A DNA stretch of 64,000 nucleotides. Origin: Streptomyces sp. PR69. GTDB lineage: Bacteria; Actinomycetota; Actinomycetes; Streptomycetales; Streptomycetaceae. The DNA is taken from contig NZ_JAOWCB010000018.1 in NCBI RefSeq assembly GCF_026420845.1, positions 49,877-113,876 of the forward strand. The letters run 5' to 3'. A program made the translations under genes and the position numbers. Below are positions 43,825 to 52,604 of this stretch, in pieces (positions within the stretch are counted from its first letter, which is position 1; each line of letters starts with the position of its first letter). The notes under the pieces are model-generated. The model made no database searches, was not told the origin of the DNA, and saw nothing but the letters and a program-made list of their open reading frames with translations.

Positions 43825-45929
43825 CCAGCAGTACGACAAGCCGGCCCTCCGCCCCCGGGGACGAGCCCGCGGCGGGCTCCGGGCAGCCTCCGGGCGGCGG
43901 GGAAGCCCGGGGCGAGGCCGTTCCGGGCGGGCATGACGCCGCCGCGGCGACCCGGCCGCGCGGCGCGGCGGGGCAGGCTGCGCCCGCGGCCCGCGAGCCC
44001 GCCGCCACTGCACTTGCGTCTTCCGCGCAGGGGCGCGAAGAGGGCGTCCCCACTCCGGCAGCAGCCGGCACAGCCGGTGCCGCGGGCACTGAGTCCGGCG
44101 CTGACTCCGGCGCTGACTCCCGCGGTGACTCCGGCGATCCGTTCAGCCGGGACGCGCTGCCCGCGCCCAAGGGGGCGACCGGGGCCCTGCTGCGGTCCCT
44201 GCTCGCGCCGCGCCGCGGGCTCGTCGCGGTCGCCGCGCTGTTCCTGCTGCTCCAGCAAGCCGCCGCCCAGGCGGGGCCGCTGCTCGTCGCGTACGCCATC
44301 GACCGCGGCGTGCCCGCGTACCAGGCCCATGACTACGGCCCGCTGATCACGGTGGCCGTCGGCTACGCGGTGTGCGCGGCCGGCGCGGGCGTCTTCCAGT
44401 ACGCGTTCATCCGGGCGGCCGCGCATGTCAACCAGGACGCGCTGCTCGATCTGCGGGGCCGCATCTTCCGCCACTCCCAGGCCCTGTCCGTGGACTTCCA
44501 CGAGCGCTACACCTCGGGCCGGCTGATCTCCCGCTCCACCACGGACGTGGAGTCGCTGCGCGAACTGCTCAGCGAGGGCCTGCAGGAGCTCATCGGCGTG
44601 GTTCTCGCCACCCTGTACATCACGGTGCTGCTGCTCTGGCTCGACCTGGGGATCGGGGGGCTCGCCGTCGCCTCGTTCGCGCCGCTGTATCTGCTCATCC
44701 GCCTCTACCGACGCCGGGCCGGGCGGGTGTTCAGCGTGCGCTCGACCGCGATCGCCGCCGTCATCGTGAAGTTCGCGGAGACCATGAACGGCATCCGCCC
44801 GGTGCGCGCCTTCCGCCGCGAGCAGGCCAACGACGCGCACTTCGAGCGGCTCAACCACCGCCATGAGCGGAGCAACGGCGACGCGATCCTGGAGATGGCG
44901 CGCTATGTGGTCGGCTCCCGGCTGATCGCCAATGTCGCCGTGGCGGGGATGGTGCTGTGGGGTGCGTACCGGGTCGCCGACGGGACGCTGGCGCTGGGCG
45001 TGCTGGCCGCCTCCGTGCTGTATCTGCGGCGGCTGTACGACCCGATCGACCGGCTCGGGATGTTCCTGAACTCCTATGAGTCGGCAGCCGCCTCGCTGGA
45101 GAAGATCGCCGGCCTGCTGGCCCAGACGCCGACGGTTCCGGAGCCTGCCGCCCCGCGCGAGCTGCCGCCGCTCGGGGGCGGCGAGCCGGGACGCGCGGTG
45201 GTCTTCGAAGGCGTGCGGTTCGCCTACCGTACGGGCGGCGAGGTGCTGCCCCGCTTCGATCTGACGATCCCGGCCGGGCAGACGGTCGCCGTCGTCGGCT
45301 CGACGGGCGCGGGCAAGTCCACGCTGGCGAAGCTGCTGGCCCGGTTCTACGACCCGACCGAGGGGCGGGTGCTGCTCGACGGAGTCGATCTGCGCGAGCT
45401 GGCGGTTCCGGAGCTGCGGCGCGGGGTCGTGATGGTCACCCAGGAGGCGTTTCTGTTCTCCGGGACGGTCGCCGACAACATCGCGATCGGCCGGCCGGAC
45501 GCCACCCGCGCGGAGATCGAGCAGGCGGCGAAGGCCATCGGCGCGCACGACTTCATCATGAGCCTCCCGGACGGCTACGACACGGACGTACGCAAGCGGG
45601 GCGGCCGCATCTCCGCGGGCCAGCGCCAGCTGGTGGCCTTCGCCAGGGCGCTGCTCGCCGATCCGGCGGTGCTGATCCTGGACGAGGCGACCAGCTCGCT
45701 GGACATCCCCGGTGAGCGTGCGGTGCAGCGCGCCATGGACACGGTGCTGCACGGCCGTACGGCGGTGGTGATCGCCCACCGGCTGTCCACGGTGGAGATC
45801 GCCGACCGGGTGCTGGTGATGGAGCACGGCCGGGTGGTGGAGGACGGCGAACCGTCCCGCCTGATCGCGGGCGAGGGCCGGTTCGCGGGGCTGCACCGGG
45901 CGTGGCGGGAGAGCGTGGTGAGCTCGTGA
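43821..45929 (+). CDS. ABC exporter half-transporter, subunit 2
   Basis: A 702-residue protein with an ~110-residue alanine/glycine-rich N-terminal extension, six membrane helices and an ATPase domain. Walker A GSTGAGKS is intact and Walker B ends LILDE with the catalytic E622. The signature is ISAGQ (597-601) rather than LSGGQ. Together with the D549 of subunit 1 this gives one competent and one degenerate ATP site, as in heterodimeric exporters such as TM287/288 and BmrCD. The ATG overlaps the previous stop (ATGA). Confidence 0.9.
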   Translation: MTSSTTSRPSAPGDEPAAGSGQPPGGGEARGEAVPGGHDAAAATRPRGAAGQAAPAAREPAATALASSAQGREEGVPTPAAAGTAGAAGTESGADSGADSRGDSGDPFSRDALPAPKGATGALLRSLLAPRRGLVAVAALFLLLQQAAAQAGPLLVAYAIDRGVPAYQAHDYGPLITVAVGYAVCAAGAGVFQYAFIRAAAHVNQDALLDLRGRIFRHSQALSVDFHERYTSGRLISRSTTDVESLRELLSEGLQELIGVVLATLYITVLLLWLDLGIGGLAVASFAPLYLLIRLYRRRAGRVFSVRSTAIAAVIVKFAETMNGIRPVRAFRREQANDAHFERLNHRHERSNGDAILEMARYVVGSRLIANVAVAGMVLWGAYRVADGTLALGVLAASVLYLRRLYDPIDRLGMFLNSYESAAASLEKIAGLLAQTPTVPEPAAPRELPPLGGGEPGRAVVFEGVRFAYRTGGEVLPRFDLTIPAGQTVAVVGSTGAGKSTLAKLLARFYDPTEGRVLLDGVDLRELAVPELRRGVVMVTQEAFLFSGTVADNIAIGRPDATRAEIEQAAKAIGAHDFIMSLPDGYDTDVRKRGGRISAGQRQLVAFARALLADPAVLILDEATSSLDIPGERAVQRAMDTVLHGRTAVVIAHRLSTVEIADRVLVMEHGRVVEDGEPSRLIAGEGRFAGLHRAWRESVVSS

Positions 45930-46007
45930 TCCGGAGCGGATCATTCCACAGGGCAGCTTTTCCGGACATCGTCTTTTGACGTCTTTCGTCATCTTCTGAC
46001 GCCCTTT

Positions 46008-46036
46008 CGGCGGAGTCCCGATGCGGGCCTCCGCCG
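46008..46036 (+). terminator. Terminator of the ABC exporter operon
   Basis: CGGCGGAG and CTCCGCCG pair, with an inner CCCG/CGGG stem and one mismatch between. A T-rich run (TCTTTCT) follows. It lies about 80 bases after the stop of subunit 2. Confidence 0.7.
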
Positions 46037-46124
46037 TCTTTCTGGCGCCTTCTGTCAGCCAATTGCGCTAAGGAAACACTGACTTTGAAACGAATACGTC
46101 CACGCCCCGCACCGGCGGGGGCGG

Positions 46125-46381
46125 ATCAGCGCGCCGAAGAAGTCGTTCGCGGCCGCGGTCGGCGCCTGGGAAGCGAAGTACATGAAGTTCGTCACGGGCG
46201 ACTTCAGCGGCGACAGCCGCGATGACCTCGCCATCCTGAACCACCAGTCGGACGGCGCGGTGAAGCTGTGGACCTGGACTGCGCGCCCGGACGCGATGTT
46301 CAACGGCGCTCGCGCGGGCTGGACGGCCCCTGCGACGAGCTGGGTGTATGCCTCACGGAGCTGTTCAAGCCCTACAACTGA
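46125..46381 (+). pseudogene. Decayed FG-GAP/VCBS repeat secreted-protein gene
   Basis: One frame reads KKSFAAAVGAWEAKY, then GDFSGDSRDDLAILNHQSDG and KLWTWTARPDAMFNGARAGW. This is one FG-GAP blade of the kind found in Streptomyces secreted proteins (calcium loop D-x-S-x-D-x-RDDLA). No start or signal peptide precedes it. Near 46335 the likely frame shifts, because another frame then gives GPCDELGVCLTELFKPYN and a stop at 46381, directly before a terminator. So the 3' end of a real gene is kept and most of it is lost. Confidence 0.6.
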
Positions 46382-46397
46382 CCGTGATCGACTGAGA

Positions 46398-46430
46398 GCG
46401 GGGCCCGCCGTGCACCACGGCGGGCCCCGC
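46398..46430 (+). terminator. Strong hairpin after the FG-GAP remnant
   Basis: A perfect 15-bp stem (46398-46412 with 46416-46430) and CAC loop begins 17 bases after the remnant stop codon. It supports the view that a functional gene once ended here. Confidence 0.8.
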
Positions 46431-46674
46431 CGTCATATCGCCGTAAACCACGGCCGCCTGAGGAAACGTCCGGTTAACGAACACGACCATGCAGCCAACG
46501 GACGAGTTTCGGCCAAGTATTTGACGCGGTCCTGACAGACGGGGCGCGCGGCTGCCACCCTTCCCCCACGTCCACGACTCATCTCAGCACTTCCCACGGC
46601 ACGTCCACGCACCAGCGTTCTGCCCGGTCCGCCCACCCATCGGGCCGGTACCCCCCATCGCAGAAGGAGTCCGC

Positions 46675-48705
46675 GTGAGACCCACGCCCCGCCGGCGCGC
46701 CACCGCGGCCGGAGCACTCATCGCAACCGCCGCCCTCCTCGCGGTCGGCTTCCAGACCAGCAGCTCTGCCGCGGAGACTGCTGACGCCGCACCCCGCGCC
46801 CAGGCTGCGAAAGGCGCCGACCCCGGCGCCCTGCCCGCCGATCTGACCCCGGCTCAGCGCGCCGAGCTGATACGCGAGGCCAATGCCGCCAGGGCCGCCA
46901 CGGCCAGGGAGCTCGGCCTGTCCGCCAAGGAGAAGCTCCTCGTCCGCGACGTCGTCCAGGACCGCGACGGCACCACGCACACCCGCTATGAGCGCACCTA
47001 TGACGGACTGCCCGTCCTCGGCGGCGATCTGGTGGTCGCGGAGAACCGGGCGGGGACGACGGAGTCGGTCGTCCGCGCCTCACAGGCAGCCCTCCGCAGC
47101 ATCGACACCAGGGCCGCCCGCGTCTCGCCCTCCGCGGCCGAGAAGCAGGCCGTGTCCGCCGCCAAGGCCGAGGGCTCCAAAGCGGCCAAGGCCGAACGCG
47201 CCCCGCGCAAGGTGATCTGGATGGGCGGCCAGGGCGAGCCGACGCTCGCGTATGAGACCGTCGTCGGCGGCCTGCAGCACGACGGCACCCCGAACGAGCT
47301 GCACGTCGTCACCGACGCCGCCACGGGCGAGAAGCTCTTCGCGTGGCAGGCCGTCCACAACGGCACCGGCAACACCCAGTACAGCGGCCAGGTCACCCTG
47401 GGCACGGCCCCGTCGTACACGCTGACCGACACCGGCCGCGGCGACCACAAGACGTACAACCTCAACCGCGGCACCTCCGGCCGCGGCACCCTCTTCTCCG
47501 GGCCGGACGACATCTGGGGCGACGGCACCCCGCAGAACATGGAGACCGCGGGCGCGGACGCGCACTACGGCGCGGGCGTCACCTGGGACTACTACAAGAA
47601 CGTGTACGGCCGCAGCGGCATCCGCGGCGACGGCGTCGGCGCGTACTCACGCGTCCACTACGGCAACAACTACGTCAACGCCTTCTGGCAGGACAGCTGC
47701 TTCTGCATGACGTACGGCGACGGCTCCGGCAATGCCAAGCCGCTCACCTCCATCGACGTCGCCGCACACGAGATGACCCACGGCGTCACCTCCTACACCG
47801 CGGGCCTGATCTACAGCGGCGAGTCCGGCGGGCTGAACGAGGCGACCAGCGACATCTTCGCCGCGGCCGTCGAGTTCTACGCGAACAACGCCCAGGACAA
47901 GGGCGACTACCTGGTCGGCGAGAAGATCGACATCCGCGGCAACGGCACCCCGCTGCGCTATATGGACAGGCCCAGCAGGGACGGCGCGTCCAAGGACTAC
48001 TGGTACTCGGGCATCGGCAACGTCGACGTCCACTACTCGTCCGGACCCGCGAACCACTGGTTCTATCTGCTCTCCGAAGGCAGCGGCCCGAAGACGATCA
48101 ACGACGTCGACTACGACTCCCCGACCTCCGACGGGCTGCCCGTCACCGGCATCGGCCGCGACAAGGCCGCGCTGATCTGGTACAAGGCGCTCACCCAGAA
48201 GTTCAACTCCCGTACGAACTACCACGGGGCGCGCGAGGGAACGCTCGCCGTGGCGAACGAGCTGTACGGCGCCGACAGCGCCGAGGCGAAGGCCGTCGCC
48301 CACGCCTGGGCGGGCGTCAACGTCGGCGACCGGCCCGGAGACCCCGGCGAGCCCGGCGGCGACGTCTACGAGAACACGACCGATGTCTCCATCCCGGACT
48401 ACGGCGCGGCCGTCACCTCCTCGATCACCGTCTCCGACCGCAGCGGCAACGCCCCCTCGGCGCTGAAGGTCGGCGTGGACATCGTGCACACCTGGCGCGG
48501 CGACCTGGTCATCGACCTGGTGGCCCCGGACGGCAGCACCTACCGGCTGAAGAACGCCAGCGGCGGCGACTCCGCGGACGACGTCAGGGAGACGTACACG
48601 GTCAACGCCTCCAGCGAGACGGCCAACGGCACCTGGAAGCTGCGGGTGCAGGATGTGGCGCGGTACGACACGGGCTACATCAACAGCTTCAAGCTCACCT
48701 TCTGA
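46675..48705 (+). CDS. Secreted neutral zinc metalloprotease (M4, thermolysin type) with P domain
   Basis: A 676-residue secreted protease. Signal peptide (RRRATAAGALIATAALLAVG), FTP/PepSY propeptide region (to about residue 230), then the M4 catalytic domain with zinc motif HEMTH (H365, E366, H369) and the third ligand E389 in GGLNEATSD. The catalytic His is in SSGPANHWFYLL. A C-terminal P/Homo-B domain (VSIPDYGAAVTSSITVSD, HTWRGDLVIDLVAPDGS) ends the chain. GTG start with AAGGAG upstream. It would be processed outside the cell and degrade proteins. Confidence 0.95.
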   Translation: MRPTPRRRATAAGALIATAALLAVGFQTSSSAAETADAAPRAQAAKGADPGALPADLTPAQRAELIREANAARAATARELGLSAKEKLLVRDVVQDRDGTTHTRYERTYDGLPVLGGDLVVAENRAGTTESVVRASQAALRSIDTRAARVSPSAAEKQAVSAAKAEGSKAAKAERAPRKVIWMGGQGEPTLAYETVVGGLQHDGTPNELHVVTDAATGEKLFAWQAVHNGTGNTQYSGQVTLGTAPSYTLTDTGRGDHKTYNLNRGTSGRGTLFSGPDDIWGDGTPQNMETAGADAHYGAGVTWDYYKNVYGRSGIRGDGVGAYSRVHYGNNYVNAFWQDSCFCMTYGDGSGNAKPLTSIDVAAHEMTHGVTSYTAGLIYSGESGGLNEATSDIFAAAVEFYANNAQDKGDYLVGEKIDIRGNGTPLRYMDRPSRDGASKDYWYSGIGNVDVHYSSGPANHWFYLLSEGSGPKTINDVDYDSPTSDGLPVTGIGRDKAALIWYKALTQKFNSRTNYHGAREGTLAVANELYGADSAEAKAVAHAWAGVNVGDRPGDPGEPGGDVYENTTDVSIPDYGAAVTSSITVSDRSGNAPSALKVGVDIVHTWRGDLVIDLVAPDGSTYRLKNASGGDSADDVRETYTVNASSETANGTWKLRVQDVARYDTGYINSFKLTF

Positions 48706-48740
48706 CAGCTTCTGAAAGCTGCTGACGGCGTGAGCGCACA

Positions 48741-48779
48741 GGGCGCTGTTCCGGGCCGTACGAGCCCGGGGCAGCGCCC
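48741..48779. terminator. Bidirectional terminator after the protease gene
   Basis: A 16-base stem (48741-48756 with 48764-48779, two G-U pairs) and a 7-base loop lie between the convergent protease and phosphatase genes. Confidence 0.75.
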
Positions 48780-48791
48780 CTTCGCCGTCGG

Positions 48792-49691
48792 TCAGCTCAC
48801 CAGCCGGAAGCGGAGGCCGAGCAGGGTCCAGGCGCTCAGCGAGAGGCCGTCCCTGAGATAGCCGAACAGGCCCCCGTAGTCCCGCTCGGCCTCATCGAGC
48901 GCCGCGTCGAGGTAACTGGAGCGCACCTCCTGGACCGGGATCAGCAGATCCGGGTTCTCCATGAGACCGCGCTCCCGCACCGCCTCGCGGGTGCGCCGGT
49001 CCGCCTCCGCGCGGAAGACATTGGAGAGCAGGAAGTCCTGCCGGGCCGACGCCTCCGGAACGCCCAGGGCGCGGAGCAGGACATAACTGGTCCAGCCCGT
49101 GCGGTCCTTGCCCGACGTGCAGTGGTACAGCAGCGGCCCGCGCACCTCGCCCGACAGATCGCGCAGGGTCTCGGCGAACCGCGCGCGGTTGTCCTGATCG
49201 GTGACGAACGCCCGATAGATCGCGCGCATCAGCTCCTCACCGCGCCCGCCGCCGAGCGCCTCCTCCTGCCGCACCGGGTCCGCGGAGCCGATCACCGACA
49301 GCAGCTGGGCGAAGAGCCCCAGATCGCTGACGGGCCTGGCCACCGGGGTCAGGCCAGGGGGCAGCCGGTCAGGACCGTTCTGGCCCACTTCGAACGGCAC
49401 CCGGAAGTCCACCACCCGCGCCAGGTCCAGCCCGGCCACGGTGCGGACATCGGCCTCGGTCAGCTTGCCGAGCTCGTCGGCGCGGAACACCCTGCCGTAC
49501 CGCACCCGCTCACCGTCGTATGTCCGGTAGCCGCCCAGATCGCGGACATTGACCGCGCCCTCCAGCGGAATGTGCCGCACGCCCTCCGAGAGGGCCGGCG
49601 GTCGTGTGCCGGCTGCCGCCTGCGGGACGACCACCGCCGTGGCGGCGGCAGCGGCAGCGGTGCTCAGCAGAGCGCGTCGGGAAAGATGCAT
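48792..49691 (-). CDS. Tat-exported tyrosine phosphatase
   Basis: A 299-residue protein with a twin-arginine signal (MHLSRRALLSTAAAAAATAV). The catalytic domain belongs to the Y_phosphatase3 group: GAVNVRDLGGYRT near the N-terminus and the P-loop HCTSGKDRTG with nucleophile C191 and R197 (Cx5R). It should act outside the membrane on phosphotyrosine or lipid phosphates. Monocistronic. Confidence 0.9.
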   Translation of the reverse strand: MHLSRRALLSTAAAAAATAVVVPQAAAGTRPPALSEGVRHIPLEGAVNVRDLGGYRTYDGERVRYGRVFRADELGKLTEADVRTVAGLDLARVVDFRVPFEVGQNGPDRLPPGLTPVARPVSDLGLFAQLLSVIGSADPVRQEEALGGGRGEELMRAIYRAFVTDQDNRARFAETLRDLSGEVRGPLLYHCTSGKDRTGWTSYVLLRALGVPEASARQDFLLSNVFRAEADRRTREAVRERGLMENPDLLIPVQEVRSSYLDAALDEAERDYGGLFGYLRDGLSLSAWTLLGLRFRLVS

Positions 49692-49859
49692 CGCTGAACT
49701 CCCATGCGGGACGAGGGAACACCCTGCTGTCGACAGGGCGACGCGTCGCGCGTACGAGGCAGCCGACCCAGTGCGGACCAGCCGAGCGCGGACCTCGACC
49801 TCACGCTTGTTCGGCGGGAAGGTAGCAGCCCTCCCCCGAGGAAGGGAGGGTCATGCACC

Positions 49860-50213
49860 GGCTCGTGTCACGCAACGGAGACACATCCGGCCCTGCGCAA
49901 ACTCCGCGAACGCGCCGGACTGACATCAACCGCAGCCGCCGCCCTGCTGGGCGGCCCGCAGGCCCGGATCAGCACTATTGAGGCCGGCCGATACGCCGTG
50001 AGCGCAGATCGCGTGCGCGCCCTGGCCCGCAACTACACATGCACCAACGAGCAGTACATCGACGCTCTGGCCGCGATGACGGGCAACCGCGCCCGCGGCT
50101 GGTGGGCCGACTGCCGCGAGCGGCTCTCCCCCGGCCTCATCGAGCTCACCGAACTCGAGCACCACGCCGTGGCCCTGCGTGTCGCCGTGGTCATCCGCTA
50201 TTCAAACCAGTGA
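49860..50213 (+). pseudogene. XRE/DUF5753 regulator truncated by the island
   Basis: The frame carries a helix-turn-helix (ALRKLRERAGLTSTAAAALLG, ARISTIEAGRYAVS) and then the start of a DUF5753 domain (ELEHHAVALRVAVVI). The intact paralogue at 10277 has YHAVRIRTAQTVHVPGLLQT at the same place. Here the match stops after VALRVA and the frame ends RYSNQ. No convincing start is present either. The break point (about 50195) is also where the lower-GC island begins, so it is a boundary. Confidence 0.75.
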
Positions 50214-50680
50214 CGCTCAGGCCACTCAGGCATCCAGTCGGTGGCCACGTCTCCCTTGAATACGCCGACCAGCCACTCGGGCATTGGCATATCAAAATCA
50301 CACCAATCCGCCCAGTTCCTTCTGAACGCCGACACCAACCAGTCCCCACCGCTCTGCCGCAGGAACAGTTTGTCACCTTCGATGGTGTGACCGAACAGAA
50401 ACATACCTCCTCGATCCGGCAGCACAGCGGACGGGATTATCGGGTGCCCGTCTCGCAAAAATTCACTCATCCAAACTCCCTTCTCAACGGCAAATCGCGG
50501 ACCGTAGAGAAAGAGGAAGTCGGATATTAGAAGATCCCCGTACAGCCCAAGGATCTCCCCGTCGTCGCGCGACAGATCAACACACAACGAGCGGCATGCC
50601 CGCTCTATGGAGCGGGTCTCACCAAAGGGCGAGGGGCCCAGAATCCTTTGCAGGTCATCCATCACGGACACGTCAGCCAT
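50198..50680 (-). CDS. SUKH-family (SMI1/KNR4-like) immunity protein, third copy
   Basis: A 160-residue acidic, tryptophan-rich protein with the alpha+beta pattern of SUKH immunity proteins (LGLYGDLLISDFLFLYG, GGMFLFGHTIEGDKLFL, WLVSAFRRNWADWCDFDMP, PEWLVGVFKG). SUKH proteins neutralise polymorphic toxins in the same cell. The gene is last in the minus-strand toxin-immunity array. Its 3' end overlaps the truncated XRE gene. GC content is below that of the flanks. It may belong to a toxin not present here. Confidence 0.6.
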   Translation of the reverse strand: MADVSVMDDLQRILGPSPFGETRSIERACRSLCVDLSRDDGEILGLYGDLLISDFLFLYGPRFAVEKGVWMSEFLRDGHPIIPSAVLPDRGGMFLFGHTIEGDKLFLRQSGGDWLVSAFRRNWADWCDFDMPMPEWLVGVFKGDVATDWMPEWPERHWFE

Positions 50681-50715
50681 CCCCTACAGACCGTGCAGGC
50701 CTTCGCGAGCCTGCG

Positions 50716-51177
50716 TTAATCGAATTCCATTCCGGCAATCGAATCGATCTTACCCGTCCATGGGTCAAGGCCGGCACCGTGACGAGCCCACACGGCGACT
50801 GGCCAATCTTCCGGCGAAGCAGCCGATGTCAGCCAGCACAGAGCATCTGCTCCCGCAGTCTGCCCCCATACCAGCATTTTGTCGAGGCTGTACCTACCTC
50901 CCAAATTCGGATCTTGCCAGTTCTGCATCGCGGGAGAGGTTCGCGTATCGTGAGGCAATCGATCAACGGTAAACGATTCCGGAGCATTTGGGGGCGGAAT
51001 CGCCACGGTAATGCTGCCACTAATGGCCCCAGACCCGTATACAGCGACAAACTCTCGATAATCTTCCGGGAATAGGAGACCGACCTCTACAGCGGCAGCA
51101 GGCCAATCAACTTCATCCCCTGCATTCTCATGAGGCGGCATAAGATCCCGCAGCTCCTGAAACGCACCCCCATTCAC
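50716..51177 (-). CDS. SUKH-family (SMI1/KNR4) immunity protein, second copy
   Basis: A 153-residue protein with the clearest SUKH signature of the three: LLFPEDYREFVAVYGSGAI, followed by GQTAGADALCWLTSAASPEDWPV in family order. No signal peptide, so it is cytoplasmic. ATG 51177. It lies between a transposase fragment and the third copy. Orphan immunity genes of this sort protect against toxins of competitors. Confidence 0.8.
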   Translation of the reverse strand: MNGGAFQELRDLMPPHENAGDEVDWPAAAVEVGLLFPEDYREFVAVYGSGAISGSITVAIPPPNAPESFTVDRLPHDTRTSPAMQNWQDPNLGGRYSLDKMLVWGQTAGADALCWLTSAASPEDWPVAVWARHGAGLDPWTGKIDSIAGMEFD

Positions 51178-51336
51178 GCCACACCCATCCCCCTCCGGCT
51201 GGTGACCATCTCCGCTGAGTCTCCTTCATCCTGTTCCGTGAGGTGAAATGGGCTAGTCAGAAGCGGTGGTGACCGGCAGGGCCCCTCGTCGTTGGCGTGG
51301 TGATTTCACTCATCACACCGGCGACCAGAGGGCGCC

Positions 51337-51459
51337 CTGCTGGTTCCGTATCCTGCCACGCTCGACGTGCCCTACGAGCTCGTGGAGCACGTTGCCTGGC
51401 TCCTGCATGAGCACCGATGCCGGATCAACTCGCGCTGGCGCAGGCTCGGCTGCTTCAAA
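51337..51459 (+). pseudogene. N-terminal fragment of an IS5-type transposase
   Basis: One plus-strand frame reads LLVPYPATLDVPYELVEHV and then WLLHEHRCRINSRWRRLGCFK. This is the opening of an IS5-type helix-turn-helix transposase that is common in Streptomyces. The frame loses similarity right after the CFK position, and no catalytic part is found. The gap 51178-51501 that contains it has no other feature, so an element fragment separates two immunity genes. Confidence 0.55.
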
Positions 51460-51501
51460 TCGGAAACTGGCGGCAGAAGACTCCACATGAACGCACCCCA
51501 C

Positions 51502-52062
51502 TCAGTCAACCGTTTCGCGTGGATTATAGGACAGCCGATCAAGCGCATAGGAAAGCAGATCGGCGAACGTTCCGAAGAACATGCTATCCCCCTCGCCAAC
51601 CCACCAAATCCGCTCCGGAAGAATATCGGGCGCATCAATCATGAAGATCGCCCTGGAGCAATCACCATTGACGGCGATCGGGAACAAACCGATCTCTGCC
51701 GGCAGTCCTACATCCTCGGTCGTCACATCCTCACGAACACCCTGCAGGAACCGTGCAGCCAATTTCGCCAGTACCCCTCCTTCAATGTCCTTGCACCCCA
51801 ATACGGACATGTCCAGGTGGAATCCGTCCATGCCATCCGTCAACGAAAGGAAATCTCTGTAGGTCGCCTCAATTAGCTGCCCGGATCGCTGCTCCAGCGC
51901 CACCAACTCCTCGTGTTTCGCAGGCGGATAGATCCGGGGGATCGCAGACACCCCAACGGGATCTTCTGAAAAATAGCGACTGACCCTATCGACAGCCAAG
52001 TCTCGCACCAGCCTGAGCAAGTCCACAACTCCTTCCGACCCTATGGACGAGTTATTCGACAT
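51502..52062 (-). CDS. SUKH-family (SMI1/KNR4) immunity protein, cognate of the toxin
   Basis: A 186-residue protein. The SMI1/KNR4 core is RIYPPAKHEELVALEQRSG, IEATYRDFLSLTDGMDGF and, near the end, GEGDSMFFGTFADLLSYAL. The start (ATG 52062) lies inside the last 22 bases of the toxin gene, and its ribosome site GAGGGGAG is also inside the toxin frame. Such coupling of toxin and immunity genes is typical and marks this as the cognate antidote. The toxin gene is broken by an IS, so it may now be transcribed from elsewhere. Confidence 0.8.
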   Translation of the reverse strand: MSNNSSIGSEGVVDLLRLVRDLAVDRVSRYFSEDPVGVSAIPRIYPPAKHEELVALEQRSGQLIEATYRDFLSLTDGMDGFHLDMSVLGCKDIEGGVLAKLAARFLQGVREDVTTEDVGLPAEIGLFPIAVNGDCSRAIFMIDAPDILPERIWWVGEGDSMFFGTFADLLSYALDRLSYNPRETVD

Positions 52063-52604
52063 ATGCCGTACTCCCCTCGAGTTACCGATCCCACGACACG
52101 TTCTGTCACATACGTCTCAGGCGCTCCATCCACGCCCGCATAGTAGAACGCGGTAGGCCTATACCCCACCTCATACTTAAGAGCCCAGCGACCCACCTTC
52201 GAGTTGACTGAACCGTCCTGCTGGTGCCAACAGAAGGGCTCTTGCTTACCGGACCACGTGGTGTCCGGAAGGTGACCCGCAACTTTGCCGCTGTAGGCAT
52301 AGGGCGTGCCACTGATGTCCCGTATGTGCCTCCCCTTGATGCTTTCAGCTACGATTTCAAGGGAATCCACCTTCCCGCTCGGACCTACCACCATCTCCTT
52401 ACCTGGTGAAACACCCCCCTTCGGCGACCAGTAGCCAGGTATCGAATTAATCGCTGCTATATGATCCGTCTCCCATGTCTCGCTGGGACCGGTCATCGTC
52501 CGCGGCCCCTCGGGCTCGGCTCTGACGAGAGCCGTGTCTATCGGCTGCCAGCTCCCCTTGCCGTCATGGAAGTTCACCGGTTCGGTGTAGAAACGCGTGG
52601 TGTA
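52041..52604 (-). pseudogene. C-terminal part of RHS-type toxin gene, separated by IS
   Basis: From the IS edge the frame reads YTTRFYTEPVNFHDGKGSW and QPIDTALVRAEPEGP, the conserved N-terminal module of Streptomyces RHS/YD-repeat secreted proteins. Then, without any YD repeats, it switches to an unrelated ~150-residue C-terminal domain (ETDHIAAINSIPGYW ... HIRDISGTPYAYSG, GHLPDTTW, CWHQQDGSVNSKVGRW, YGICRITRP). I do not recognise this domain; position before a SUKH gene says toxin. The stop overlaps the immunity gene by 22 bases. A GTG at 52577 is in frame but has no ribosome site. Confidence 0.75.

Noticed and set aside
43047..45992. 981-residue minus-strand open frame over the ABC exporter genes
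   Set aside because: Shadow of the exporter coding frames, no ribosome site or motif.
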